Part shown: positions 1 to 5,554 of the stretch, piece by piece
Layout: each line of letters begins with the position of its first letter
Numbering within the stretch: the stretch's first letter is position 1
Position numbers and translations under genes: made by a program
Source of the DNA: Leptolyngbya sp. SIO4C1
GTDB lineage: Bacteria > Cyanobacteriota > Cyanobacteriia > Phormidesmidales > Phormidesmidaceae
Length of the DNA stretch: 10,574 nucleotides
NCBI GenBank assembly: GCA_010671975.1
Contig: JAAHIA010000147.1
Coordinates: 1-10,574 of the forward strand
Reading direction: 5' to 3'
The notes under the pieces: generated by a model
What the model was told of the DNA's origin: nothing
Database searches by the model: none
The model's input: only the letters and a program-made list of their open reading frames with translations

Positions 1-1
1 G

Positions 2-130
2 GTCGTGGGCCTGACCCGCTGTGAGCAAAAACTTGGTGGGATTGCCCAAAGCATCACAGCTCGCATGAATCTTGGTGCTCAGCCCGCCTTTGGAGCGCCC
101 GATGGCTTCATCGCCCCCCCTTTGCCCCCC
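2..130 (-). CDS. IS5-family transposase, second frame (OrfB), partial
   Basis: The -1 frame relative to OrfA continues the transposase from about position 130 to the window edge. It encodes DEAIGRSKGGLSTKIHA, then a stretch ending in LLTAGQAHD, which is the conserved region of IS5 transposases between the first and second catalytic acidic residues. The rest of the catalytic core, including the second D and the E, lies left of the window. It has no plausible start codon of its own near the junction. It is therefore expected to be made only as an OrfA-OrfB fusion by frameshifting at 124-130 or at the neighbouring seven-G run (114-120). Confidence 0.75.
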
Positions 131-447
131 GCTGCATGCTGGTGGGCTCGTACAATGGTGGCATCGATCATCTGGTATTCGTTGTCGCTTTCATCAGACA
201 GCTTCTCGAAGATTTGCTGCCAGACCCCTTTCTTAGCCCAGCGACTAAAGCGGGTGTGAACGACTCGGAAGTCACCGAAGCGCTCCGGCAGGTCGCGCCA
301 GGGAACGCCGGCTCGATACCGATAGAGCACTGCATCGACGAACAAGCGATTGTTCTTAGCGGTTACACCGACATCGCCTGGTTTGCCGGGTAGCATATCT
401 TTGATGCGTTGCCATTGGTCATCGCGAAGGGCATATCTGCGGGCCAT
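79..447 (-). CDS. IS5-family transposase, first frame (OrfA)
   Basis: This is the N-terminal half of an IS5 (IS427/IS1031-like) DDE transposase, 122 residues before an out-of-frame stop. Residues 1-75 form the usual N-terminal helix-turn-helix region, with the typical RAGVPWRDLPERFG and HTRFSRWAKKGVW motifs. The first catalytic aspartate is D95 in MIDATIVRAHQHAAG. After G111 the frame leaves family similarity and stops within a few codons, while the -1 frame continues with the expected DEAIGRSKGGLSTKIHA. Whether this is a programmed -1 frameshift (usual in this group) or an inactivating indel in a G run cannot be settled from one copy. The start is the ATG at 447; no Shine-Dalgarno is visible. 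Confidence 0.85.
   Translation of the reverse strand: MARRYALRDDQWQRIKDMLPGKPGDVGVTAKNNRLFVDAVLYRYRAGVPWRDLPERFGDFRVVHTRFSRWAKKGVWQQIFEKLSDESDNEYQMIDATIVRAHQHAAGGKGGAMKPSGAPKAG
114..130 (-). promoter_or_regulatory. Candidate -1 ribosomal frameshift site in the transposase
   Basis: On the minus strand, positions 130-124 read G_GGG_GGC in the OrfA frame, a proper X_XXY_YYZ heptamer. It is followed by AAA and a run of seven G (120-114). Slipping back by one base here joins OrfA to the OrfB frame and restores the family sequence. Polymerase slippage on the seven-G run is an alternative. Confidence 0.55.
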
Positions 448-532
448 ATCTGAAGGTTTCTACTCTATTGGAGAACGCTTGCATGATAAGAACTTTATTC
501 AGCTATGGCTTCCTCCTATTTGATGACACGCC

Positions 533-1420
533 CTAGCTAACTTTCGCCAAAACCCACTCTCTAATCAGCGGATTGACCAGCTCTGGGCGATCGTCATGCG
601 GACAGTGACCGGCGTTGAGAAAATGCTCTTCAAGATTGCTGTAATGGGCCCTAAAGAGCTGGCTGCGCTGGCGGCAGTTCATCCAAGGGTCGGCTTCGCC
701 CCAGAGCAGGAGCAGCGGCTGATTGAGCTGAGCTAGCAGCGTATCGACGGGCTCACCGCGTTCGGCTTTGAACAGGGCCGCAAAGGCGGCAGGCGCGCTG
801 GGCTCAGTGGCAGGGCGATAGATTGCCTCAACCAGCTCATCAGTCACAGCGGCTTTGTTGACATAGACCTGCTCTAGCGTTTTGCGAATATAGGACTTTT
901 GCCGTACGAACTGAAAGATAAACCAGCTAGGAATAGGGCTAAGGACAATATCGCGAATTAGACTGCCGACTGCTTTCTGAAACGAATTTGGCTCGGTAGC
1001 AGGCACGGCTGTGCTAAAGGCACCGACCCCATTGAGCAAGACTGCACCAGCAGCCGATTCAGGTCGAGTAGCAGCGGTAAATAGGCAGGCATAGCCGCCA
1101 ATCGAGTTGCCAGCCAGCATGGTAGGGCGACCAATCACCTGAGCAATAAAGTCATGCAGCTGGTCGCGCCAAAGTGCTGAGCTATAGCCGCTAGTTGGCT
1201 TCGAGGAGCGGCCAAAGCCAAGCAGATCAACGGCCCAAACTTCAAAGTCAGCCTGCAGCTCAGCTATATTTTTGCGCCAGTGATCGGTCGAGGCACCGAA
1301 CCCATGCACCAACAGCAGCGGCGGCCGATTGGCGCGCGGTTCGCCTGCGCGCACATAGTAAATCTGAAAGCCTTGCCAAGCCCAATAGCTGCCTGCTATC
1401 GCTGGGGTTGCCACTGTCAT
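533..1420 (-). CDS. Alpha/beta-fold hydrolase
   Basis: A 295-residue alpha/beta hydrolase, probably cytoplasmic since there is no signal peptide. The oxyanion-hole motif HGFGAS starts at residue 39. The nucleophile elbow is GNSIGG with S106. The acid is probably D244 in LLWGEADPW, and the catalytic histidine is H272 in AGHCPHD. The triad is complete. The GNSIGGY plus GHCPHDxRPE pattern is shared by the plant and cyanobacterial pheophytinase-like / haloalkane-dehalogenase-like group, so an ester or chlorophyll-derivative substrate is possible; the actual substrate cannot be read from the sequence. Start at the ATG at 1420, with no clear Shine-Dalgarno. The gene diverges from the membrane-protein gene 108 bases away. 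Its TAG stop lies inside the CTAG next to the insertion sequence, so the original C-terminus may have been slightly different. Confidence 0.88.
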   Translation of the reverse strand: MTVATPAIAGSYWAWQGFQIYYVRAGEPRANRPPLLLVHGFGASTDHWRKNIAELQADFEVWAVDLLGFGRSSKPTSGYSSALWRDQLHDFIAQVIGRPTMLAGNSIGGYACLFTAATRPESAAGAVLLNGVGAFSTAVPATEPNSFQKAVGSLIRDIVLSPIPSWFIFQFVRQKSYIRKTLEQVYVNKAAVTDELVEAIYRPATEPSAPAAFAALFKAERGEPVDTLLAQLNQPLLLLWGEADPWMNCRQRSQLFRAHYSNLEEHFLNAGHCPHDDRPELVNPLIREWVLAKVS

Positions 1421-1528
1421 GATATTTATGAAGAAACATTAACTTTGCTCTATTAAGTCTATCGTGGGTTTTGAGCGGTTGGGGTCTATCCCCGGTAGGC
1501 TATCGATGACGGTCTCTTTTTACTGCCT
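1421..1528. promoter_or_regulatory. Divergent intergenic region (hydrolase / membrane protein)
   Basis: These 108 bases must hold the promoters of both divergent genes. I see no convincing consensus promoter for either. A weak plus-strand candidate is TTGAGC at 1471-1476, with TAGGCT at 1496-1501 (19-base spacer). A small dyad, GGGG-TCTAT-CCCC (1481-1493), lies between them and could be an operator or a short RNA hairpin. No strong Shine-Dalgarno precedes the ATG at 1529. Confidence 0.3.
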
Positions 1529-2944
1529 ATGGCTGCTCTGTCTCGCGCGCGATCGCGCCGTCGCACCCCCTGGTTTGAGCGGGGGATGGCGCTGCTAGCA
1601 ACGCTGAATCTGGCGCTGGTGCTGCTCGATCTCAGCTACATTCCCTTTCGCGATCTCTACCTCAGGCTGGCGCCGGGGCTGACGCAGGGCTACGGCGCGG
1701 TATTCAAAGGAATTGAGCCAGAGCGCACCACGACGGCTTATCTATCACTGGTCGATCGCCTAGAAACGCAGGTCGCTACGACCGGACTGCGATCGGTCGA
1801 AACCCGTCAGCTGCTCGAAGAGCTGCGCGATCGCAGCACCGAAATCGTCGATGAAAATCCGTTTGAGGTTGCGGGCAAATCAGGAACGCTCGAGCGTATT
1901 AAAGAGCTGATGCGCGATCGCGTCGAAGAAGAATCTTCTAAAGATGCGTTTGAAGAATTTTGGAGCGCGGCCTATCTCAGGCAAGCAGGCTGGCAAGATG
2001 AGATCGCCTTTTTCGAGCAGGAAGTGCGGCCGCTGTTCTTGACGAACTACTGGCGTGGCATCGACTTTAACGGCCTGCCAGTCGATCGGTTTTGGCTGGT
2101 CGACATCTGGTTTATTGCCATCTTTGGGCTAGAGTTTTTGGCGCGTACCTACGTGCTGAGCCGTCGCCACGCCAACACAACCTGGTTCGATGCGATGCTC
2201 TGGCGGCTGTACGATGTGCCGCTGCTGCTGCCGTTCTGGCGCTGGCTGCGGGTGATTCCGGTGGTGGTGCGGCTCAATCAGGCCGCGCTAGTCAACTTAG
2301 AGCCGGTGCGCAGCCGTCTTAACCGCGTGCTGATTAGCCAGTTTGCGGTAGAGCTTACCGAGGTTGTATTTCTAAGAATTATCGATCAGCTGCAAAACAT
2401 GATTCGCCAGGGGCAGATTACCCGCTGGCTGTTTGAGGCCACCAGCCAAAGCCGCTATATCGATATCAACGGTGTGAATGAGATTCAAACGATTGCCCAG
2501 CGGCTAACGCAGGTTGTGGTAGATGGCGTCTTGCCGCAGATCAAACCTGAACTCGATGCGCTGCTAGCCCACAGCGTTGACGGTGCGCTGACGCAGGCCC
2601 CAGCCTATCAAGGGCTCAAGTTTTTGCCAGGATTCGACACGCTGTCGCATCAGCTAACGCAGCAAATTTCGGCTGAAGTGTCAAAAAACCTGTATCAGGC
2701 TTTGAAAAAAGCGCTGGCAGACGAGCGCGGTGGCGAACTGACCGCTCAGCTAGTGGAAAGCTTTGGTACCCATTTTCGCGAAGAAATTCAAAAAGACGAT
2801 GCGCTGCGCGAAATTCAGGCGATGACGACGGCGCTGTTAGAAGAAATCAAAATTAACTATGTCGAACGGATTGCCGAAGAAGACGATGACAAGCTGGCGA
2901 GCGATCGCTATCGGCTATACGGTGCGACGCGAAAGCCGAGGTAG
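1529..2944 (+). CDS. Conserved cyanobacterial membrane protein with voltage-sensor-like segments, function unknown
   Basis: A 471-residue protein of unknown function. A basic N-terminus (RARSRRR) precedes a hydrophobic segment at about 19-38. A polar, mostly helical stretch of about 145 residues follows. A second membrane segment lies at about 188-210 (IFGLEFLARTYVL), then a third amphipathic/hydrophobic stretch at about 219-249 (FDAMLWRLYD, LLLPFWRWLRVIPVVVRL). The order E202-x3-R206, then D221, then arginines R238, R241 and R248 resembles S2-S3-S4 of voltage-sensor domains. There is no pore helix or TVGYG-type filter. The C-terminal 200 residues are soluble, helical and acidic at the end (EEDDDK). 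Overall it fits a cyanobacterial family usually annotated as hypothetical or ion-transport-like. Start at the ATG at 1529; M20 is a possible alternative. Transcribed away from the hydrolase, 68 bases before ruvB. Confidence 0.75.
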   Translation: MAALSRARSRRRTPWFERGMALLATLNLALVLLDLSYIPFRDLYLRLAPGLTQGYGAVFKGIEPERTTTAYLSLVDRLETQVATTGLRSVETRQLLEELRDRSTEIVDENPFEVAGKSGTLERIKELMRDRVEEESSKDAFEEFWSAAYLRQAGWQDEIAFFEQEVRPLFLTNYWRGIDFNGLPVDRFWLVDIWFIAIFGLEFLARTYVLSRRHANTTWFDAMLWRLYDVPLLLPFWRWLRVIPVVVRLNQAALVNLEPVRSRLNRVLISQFAVELTEVVFLRIIDQLQNMIRQGQITRWLFEATSQSRYIDINGVNEIQTIAQRLTQVVVDGVLPQIKPELDALLAHSVDGALTQAPAYQGLKFLPGFDTLSHQLTQQISAEVSKNLYQALKKALADERGGELTAQLVESFGTHFREEIQKDDALREIQAMTTALLEEIKINYVERIAEEDDDKLASDRYRLYGATRKPR

Positions 2945-2969
2945 GGTAGATGGGTGAAAAGGGGTTTGG

Positions 2970-2986
2970 TATAGTACATTTGTCTG
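2970..2986 (+). promoter_or_regulatory. Candidate ruvB promoter -10 overlapped by a LexA-box-like sequence
   Basis: TATAGT at 2970-2975 is a good -10 hexamer about 40 bases before the ruvB ATG, with no clear -35. Overlapping it, 2973-2986 reads AGTACATTTGTCTG. Against the cyanobacterial LexA consensus as I remember it, RGTACNNNDGTWCB, this matches at all defined positions except two in the right half (C for W, T for C). Location over the core promoter of a recombination-repair gene is what SOS repression would need. The imperfect half-site keeps this a candidate. Confidence 0.4.
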
Positions 2987-3012
2987 GAAGTGGCTAAGAG
3001 ACAGCTTCAGCG

Positions 3013-4179
3013 ATGGCGATTATTTCTTCTCAGCAGCCGGATTCTGAGCGGCCTAAGCGATCAAAGGCAGCGTCGCGTGAGTCTAAACCACCCCGCATAG
3101 AGGCGCAGAGCGGCAAAAATGAGCTGCTAGAAGGTGAAGCCCAGGTCGAAGAAATATCGCGTCAGGATGAAGGGATTCGCCCTCAGACGCTGATTGACTA
3201 CATTGGTCAAAAGGCACTGAAGGAAGTGCTAGGCATTGCGATTCAAGCGGCTCAGTCGCGGCGCGAGCCGCTAGACCATCTCCTACTTTACGGTCCGCCG
3301 GGCTTAGGAAAAACGACGATGGCGCTAATTTTGGCGCAGGAGATGAAGGTCGATTGCAAAATTACGACGGCCCCAGCCTTGGAGCGGCCGCGCGATATCG
3401 CTGGTCTGCTGGTGAACCTGAAGGCAGGAGATATTTTATTCATCGATGAAATTCATCGGCTGTCGCGAGTGACCGAAGAAATTCTGTACCCGGCAATGGA
3501 AGATGCTCGGCTAGATATCACGATTGGTAAAGGGCAGAGCGCTCGTACCCGCAGCATTCCGCTACAGCCGTTCACCCTGGTTGGGGCAACCACCAAAGTC
3601 GGAGCGCTGACTTCGCCGCTGCGCGATCGCTTTGGTCTGATTCAGCGGCTGCGCTTCTATGAGCTAGACGAGCTTACCCAGATTGTCTTACGGACAGCAG
3701 CAGTCTTGAAGACCTCGGTTGAAGCGGCCGGTGCTGCCGAAATTGCCCGCCGCTCTCGGGGTACGCCGCGCATTGCCAATCGACTGCTGCGTCGCGTGCG
3801 CGACTATGTGCAAGTGAAGGCGTCTGGCCCAATCACAGAAACCATTGCGGCCGATGCGCTAGAGCTATTCAACGTCGATCCCTGCGGTCTCGATTGGACC
3901 GATCGCCGCTTGCTGACAGTGATGATTGAAAACTTCAATGGCGGGCCAGTTGGGCTCGATACCATGGCGGCGGCAACGGGAGAGGATGCGCAGACGGTCG
4001 AGGAGGTCTATGAGCCCTACCTGCTGCAAATTGGCTATCTGCAGCGAACGCCGCGTGGACGAGTGGCAACGCCGGCTGCCTGGCGTCATCTGGGCTATGA
4101 GGTATCGCCGACTGCCCTCCGTGCAATCACTCCGCCTCGGCTTATCGATGGCTCGGATGAGCAGCTGTCACTGATGTAA
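3013..4179 (+). CDS. ruvB: Holliday junction branch migration ATPase RuvB
   Basis: RuvB is the hexameric AAA+ motor that, with RuvA, drives branch migration of Holliday junctions in recombination and repair. All key parts are present in this 388-residue protein: Walker A GPPGLGKT (94-101), Walker B with DEIH (145-148), sensor 1 in GATTKVG (191-197), arginine finger R204 in SPLRDRFG, and sensor 2 R253 in RGTPRIANRLLRR. The C-terminal winged helix that contacts DNA runs from about 292 to 370 and ends with QRTPRGR. The family core starts near IRPQTL (55), so there is an N-terminal, charged, probably disordered extension about 30 residues longer than in E. coli (336 residues). The next in-frame ATG is inside the ATPase core, so the start at 3013 is safe although no strong Shine-Dalgarno is seen. 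ruvA and ruvC are not adjacent, as is common in cyanobacteria. Confidence 0.97.
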   Translation: MAIISSQQPDSERPKRSKAASRESKPPRIEAQSGKNELLEGEAQVEEISRQDEGIRPQTLIDYIGQKALKEVLGIAIQAAQSRREPLDHLLLYGPPGLGKTTMALILAQEMKVDCKITTAPALERPRDIAGLLVNLKAGDILFIDEIHRLSRVTEEILYPAMEDARLDITIGKGQSARTRSIPLQPFTLVGATTKVGALTSPLRDRFGLIQRLRFYELDELTQIVLRTAAVLKTSVEAAGAAEIARRSRGTPRIANRLLRRVRDYVQVKASGPITETIAADALELFNVDPCGLDWTDRRLLTVMIENFNGGPVGLDTMAAATGEDAQTVEEVYEPYLLQIGYLQRTPRGRVATPAAWRHLGYEVSPTALRAITPPRLIDGSDEQLSLM

Positions 4180-4204
4180 GGCGGGTGTAGGGCGGGTGTA
4201 GGGG
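4180..4204 (+). repeat. Exact 11-bp tandem repeat forming a G-quadruplex motif
   Basis: GGCGGGTGTAG occurs twice head to tail (4180-4190 and 4191-4201), directly after the ruvB stop codon. Together with the following Gs it makes four runs of at least three G (4183-4185, 4190-4192, 4194-4196, 4201-4204) separated by TGTA, C and TGTA. That is a canonical G3+N1-7 quadruplex motif on the plus (mRNA-like) strand. Folding itself is inferred. Confidence 0.7.
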
Positions 4205-4215
4205 CGGCCGCACGG

Positions 4216-4232
4216 ACGTAGCTGCTCTACGT
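4216..4232 (+). terminator. Small hairpin after ruvB, possible weak terminator
   Basis: ACGTAG (4216-4221) pairs with CTACGT (4227-4232) around a 5-base loop. The downstream sequence GGGAAAATTCT is not a real U-tract, so termination efficiency is doubtful. It may instead protect the 3' end of the ruvB mRNA together with the adjoining G-rich repeat. Confidence 0.3.
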
Positions 4233-4270
4233 GGGAAAATTCTAACTCTCCCTGTCCTACCCAGCCGACC

Positions 4271-4304
4271 TATAAGCTAGTACCTAGAGCGTTTTGTAGG
4301 AAAG
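4271..4304 (+). promoter_or_regulatory. Candidate -10 and ribosome binding site of the TPR gene
   Basis: TATAAG (4271-4276) is a plausible -10 element without a matching -35. TAGGAAAG (4297-4304) lies 6 bases before the ATG at 4311 and is a good Shine-Dalgarno. It supports that start codon and the resulting signal peptide. Confidence 0.45.
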
Positions 4305-4310
4305 TTCAGT

Positions 4311-5102
4311 ATGAGGCGATGGCTGATCGCAGTCGCGATCGCAATTTTGATTGGGTTGAGCAGCTACAGTGCTTTAGCATCCTCCGTCTGGGCAGCTCCG
4401 GCCGAATCTGTGGCAGAGCTGCGAGACAAGGCCTTTGCGCTCACCCAGGCAGGCAAGTTTGATCTAGCTGAAGCCTACTGGAGCAAGCTGATCGAGCGGC
4501 TGCCGAGTGAGCCCGCGCTATGGAGCAATCGCGGCAATGTGCGCGTCAGTCAGCACAAGCTAGAGGCCGCGATCGCAGACTACACGCAGGCAATTCGTCT
4601 GGCACCGTTTGAGCCCGATCCTTACCTCAATCGCGGTGCGGCGCTAGAGGGCGCAGGCGACTGGCAGGCCGCTATTGACGATTACAATCAGGTGCTCGCA
4701 CTCTCGCCAGATGACCCGGCTGCCTACAACAATCGCGGCAATGCCAAAGGTGGCCTTGGCGACTGGCCAGCAGCGCTAGAAGACTATCAGCAGGCGATTG
4801 AGCTCATGCCGAGCTTTTCGCTGGCCTATGGCAACTATGCGCTAGCGCTGTACCAGGTCGGCCAGACTGAGCGGGCCGTTCAAATTATGCGATCGCTGGT
4901 GCGGAAATATCCTGGCTTTGCTGATATGCGCGCAGCCTTAACGGCGGCCTTATGGGAGACCGGTCAGCGCGGTGAAGCAGAGAGCAACTGGGTCGCTGCA
5001 GTTGGCTTGGACAAACGCTATCGCGATACTGACTGGGTTGCTCACATTCGCCGCTGGCCGCCTGAAATGGTGACAGCGCTCAATCATTTCTTGCATCTTT
5101 AA
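4311..5102 (+). CDS. TPR protein with N-terminal signal peptide, exported or lumenal
   Basis: A 263-residue tetratricopeptide repeat protein. The N-terminus is a classical signal peptide: MRRW, a hydrophobic core to about residue 16, and likely cleavage after ALA (23) or VWA (28). The mature protein would then be in the periplasm or thylakoid lumen. Repeats follow in register at about 34-67, 68-101, 102-135, 136-169 and 170-203, with a degenerate sixth to about 237. The consensus signature (WSNRGNV, YLNRGAA, YNNRGNA, AYGNYALAL) is clear. The C-terminal cap contains LDKRYRDTDWVAHIRRWPPEMV. From memory this resembles chloroplast-lumen TPR proteins of plants, which would suggest a photosynthetic-membrane role; that is inference. 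Such proteins act as scaffolds, and the partner is not visible here. It has its own Shine-Dalgarno and lies 131 bases after ruvB, so it need not be co-transcribed with it. Confidence 0.85.
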   Translation: MRRWLIAVAIAILIGLSSYSALASSVWAAPAESVAELRDKAFALTQAGKFDLAEAYWSKLIERLPSEPALWSNRGNVRVSQHKLEAAIADYTQAIRLAPFEPDPYLNRGAALEGAGDWQAAIDDYNQVLALSPDDPAAYNNRGNAKGGLGDWPAALEDYQQAIELMPSFSLAYGNYALALYQVGQTERAVQIMRSLVRKYPGFADMRAALTAALWETGQRGEAESNWVAAVGLDKRYRDTDWVAHIRRWPPEMVTALNHFLHL

Positions 5103-5126
5103 AGCTCAAGCCCAAGCCTTGAGTTT
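5102..5126 (+). terminator. Hairpin directly after the TPR gene
   Basis: AAGCTCAAG (5102-5110) pairs with CTTGAGTTT (5118-5126) around the loop CCCAAGC, giving nine pairs with one G-U. It starts in the stop codon, so it is a likely terminator or 3'-end protector. The downstream tail is not a clean U-run. A competing pairing AGCCT/AGGCT (5115-5119 with 5128-5132) overlaps it. Confidence 0.45.
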
Positions 5127-5407
5127 GAGGCTCAGGCTGATCGGCGTTAATGAACCTAATTTCTAAATTGTTGCGAACTTTTAAGTTGCGATTTTCCCCA
5201 GCCTGTGGGGGAATCTCTAAACTATGCTGAAGAAGACAAGTGCTTCCTGTAATGAGACTCCGTAGCAGTAGATAGGGTACTTTTAAGATTGGCGCTGAGG
5301 TTAGTGCTGAGCCCAGCTACCTATCCTCGACCGCGCTCTATGGCTCATATCGTCTAGGTTCAGTACCCGTAAAATTACTGCTGACTGTGCTATGGGAGGT
5401 GCTAGAT

Positions 5408-5413
5408 TATACT
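5408..5413 (+). promoter_or_regulatory. Candidate -10 for the cyclase gene
   Basis: TATACT matches the -10 consensus at five of six positions. The best upstream -35-like sequence, CTGACT (5381-5386), is 21 bases away, which is too far for a standard promoter. It would pair better (16 bases) with the poorer TAGATT at 5403-5408. If used, transcription would begin near 5420 and give a leader of about 135 bases. Confidence 0.3.
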
Positions 5414-5469
5414 CAAAGTTAGACCGGTCAAACCCTTCTGCAGATAGCCTTCTTGCTATTGATCCGCTC

Positions 5470-5532
5470 AGCTGCTTGGTGTGCTTCGTGCTAGAGGTTT
5501 TACTAATCAGAAGCAGTTTTTACTGTTTTTTT
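5470..5532 (+). promoter_or_regulatory. Candidate attenuator before the cyclase gene
   Basis: AAGCAGT (5511-5517) pairs with ACTGTTT (5522-5528) around a TTTT loop and runs into seven T (5526-5532), a short intrinsic terminator ending 22 bases before the start codon. Its 5' arm can instead pair with AGCTGCTT at 5470-5477 (with 5511-5518), which would dissolve the terminator. Between them lies a 9-base tandem repeat, TGCTTGGTG/TGCTTCGTG (5473-5490). The terminator stem has only two G-C pairs, so this is a candidate, not a demonstrated switch. Confidence 0.35.
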
Positions 5533-5554
5533 GCCGCTTACCTATGCCCCGTGC

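Larger units (their letters stand above)
1..532 (-). mobile_element. IS5-family insertion sequence, one end (element continues left of the window)
   Basis: The stretch carries an IS5-type transposase read on the minus strand plus about 85 bases of untranslated end. The inferred outer end is at 532: read on the minus strand it begins GGGCGTGTCATCAAATAGG, which resembles the terminal repeats I remember for IS427-like members. It is directly preceded by CTAG (533-536), a target that fits the YTAR-type sites of IS5 elements. The other end and the second copy of the target duplication lie outside the window, so the boundary is an inference. The element has the same orientation as the hydrolase gene and lies immediately after it, so read-through from that gene could feed the transposase. 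Confidence 0.65.
5103..5554 (+). other. Long intergenic region rich in dyads between the TPR gene and the cyclase gene
   Basis: There is no convincing gene in these 452 bases. Besides the hairpin after the TPR gene they contain: a heptamer GTTGCGA repeated at 5170-5176 and 5185-5191; a stable hairpin at 5190-5215 (GATT, one bulged T, TCCCC paired with GGGGGAATC); GATAGG (5271-5276) paired with CCTATC (5320-5325); GCGCT (5292-5296) with AGTGC (5303-5307); the perfect palindrome GACCGGTC (5422-5429); and the hairpin ATAGC-CTTCTT-GCTAT (5444-5459). The last 110 bases look like a regulatory leader. A non-coding RNA in the first part is possible but matches no class I recognise. Confidence 0.5.

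Noticed and set aside
1195..1422. Plus-strand open frame opposite the start of the hydrolase gene
   Set aside because: The hydrolase on the other strand has a full family signature, and this frame has low-complexity shadow composition.
5420..5530. c-di-GMP (GEMM) riboswitch before the cyclase
   Set aside because: The conserved GEMM motifs I know (such as AGGGCAAACC and the paired tetraloop receptor) are not found, so no known class is assigned.
5531..5554. TTG start at 5531 giving an eight-residue longer cyclase
   Set aside because: TTG is rare, no ribosome site precedes it, and the codon lies in the poly-T run. The ATG at 5555 begins a normal N-terminus.
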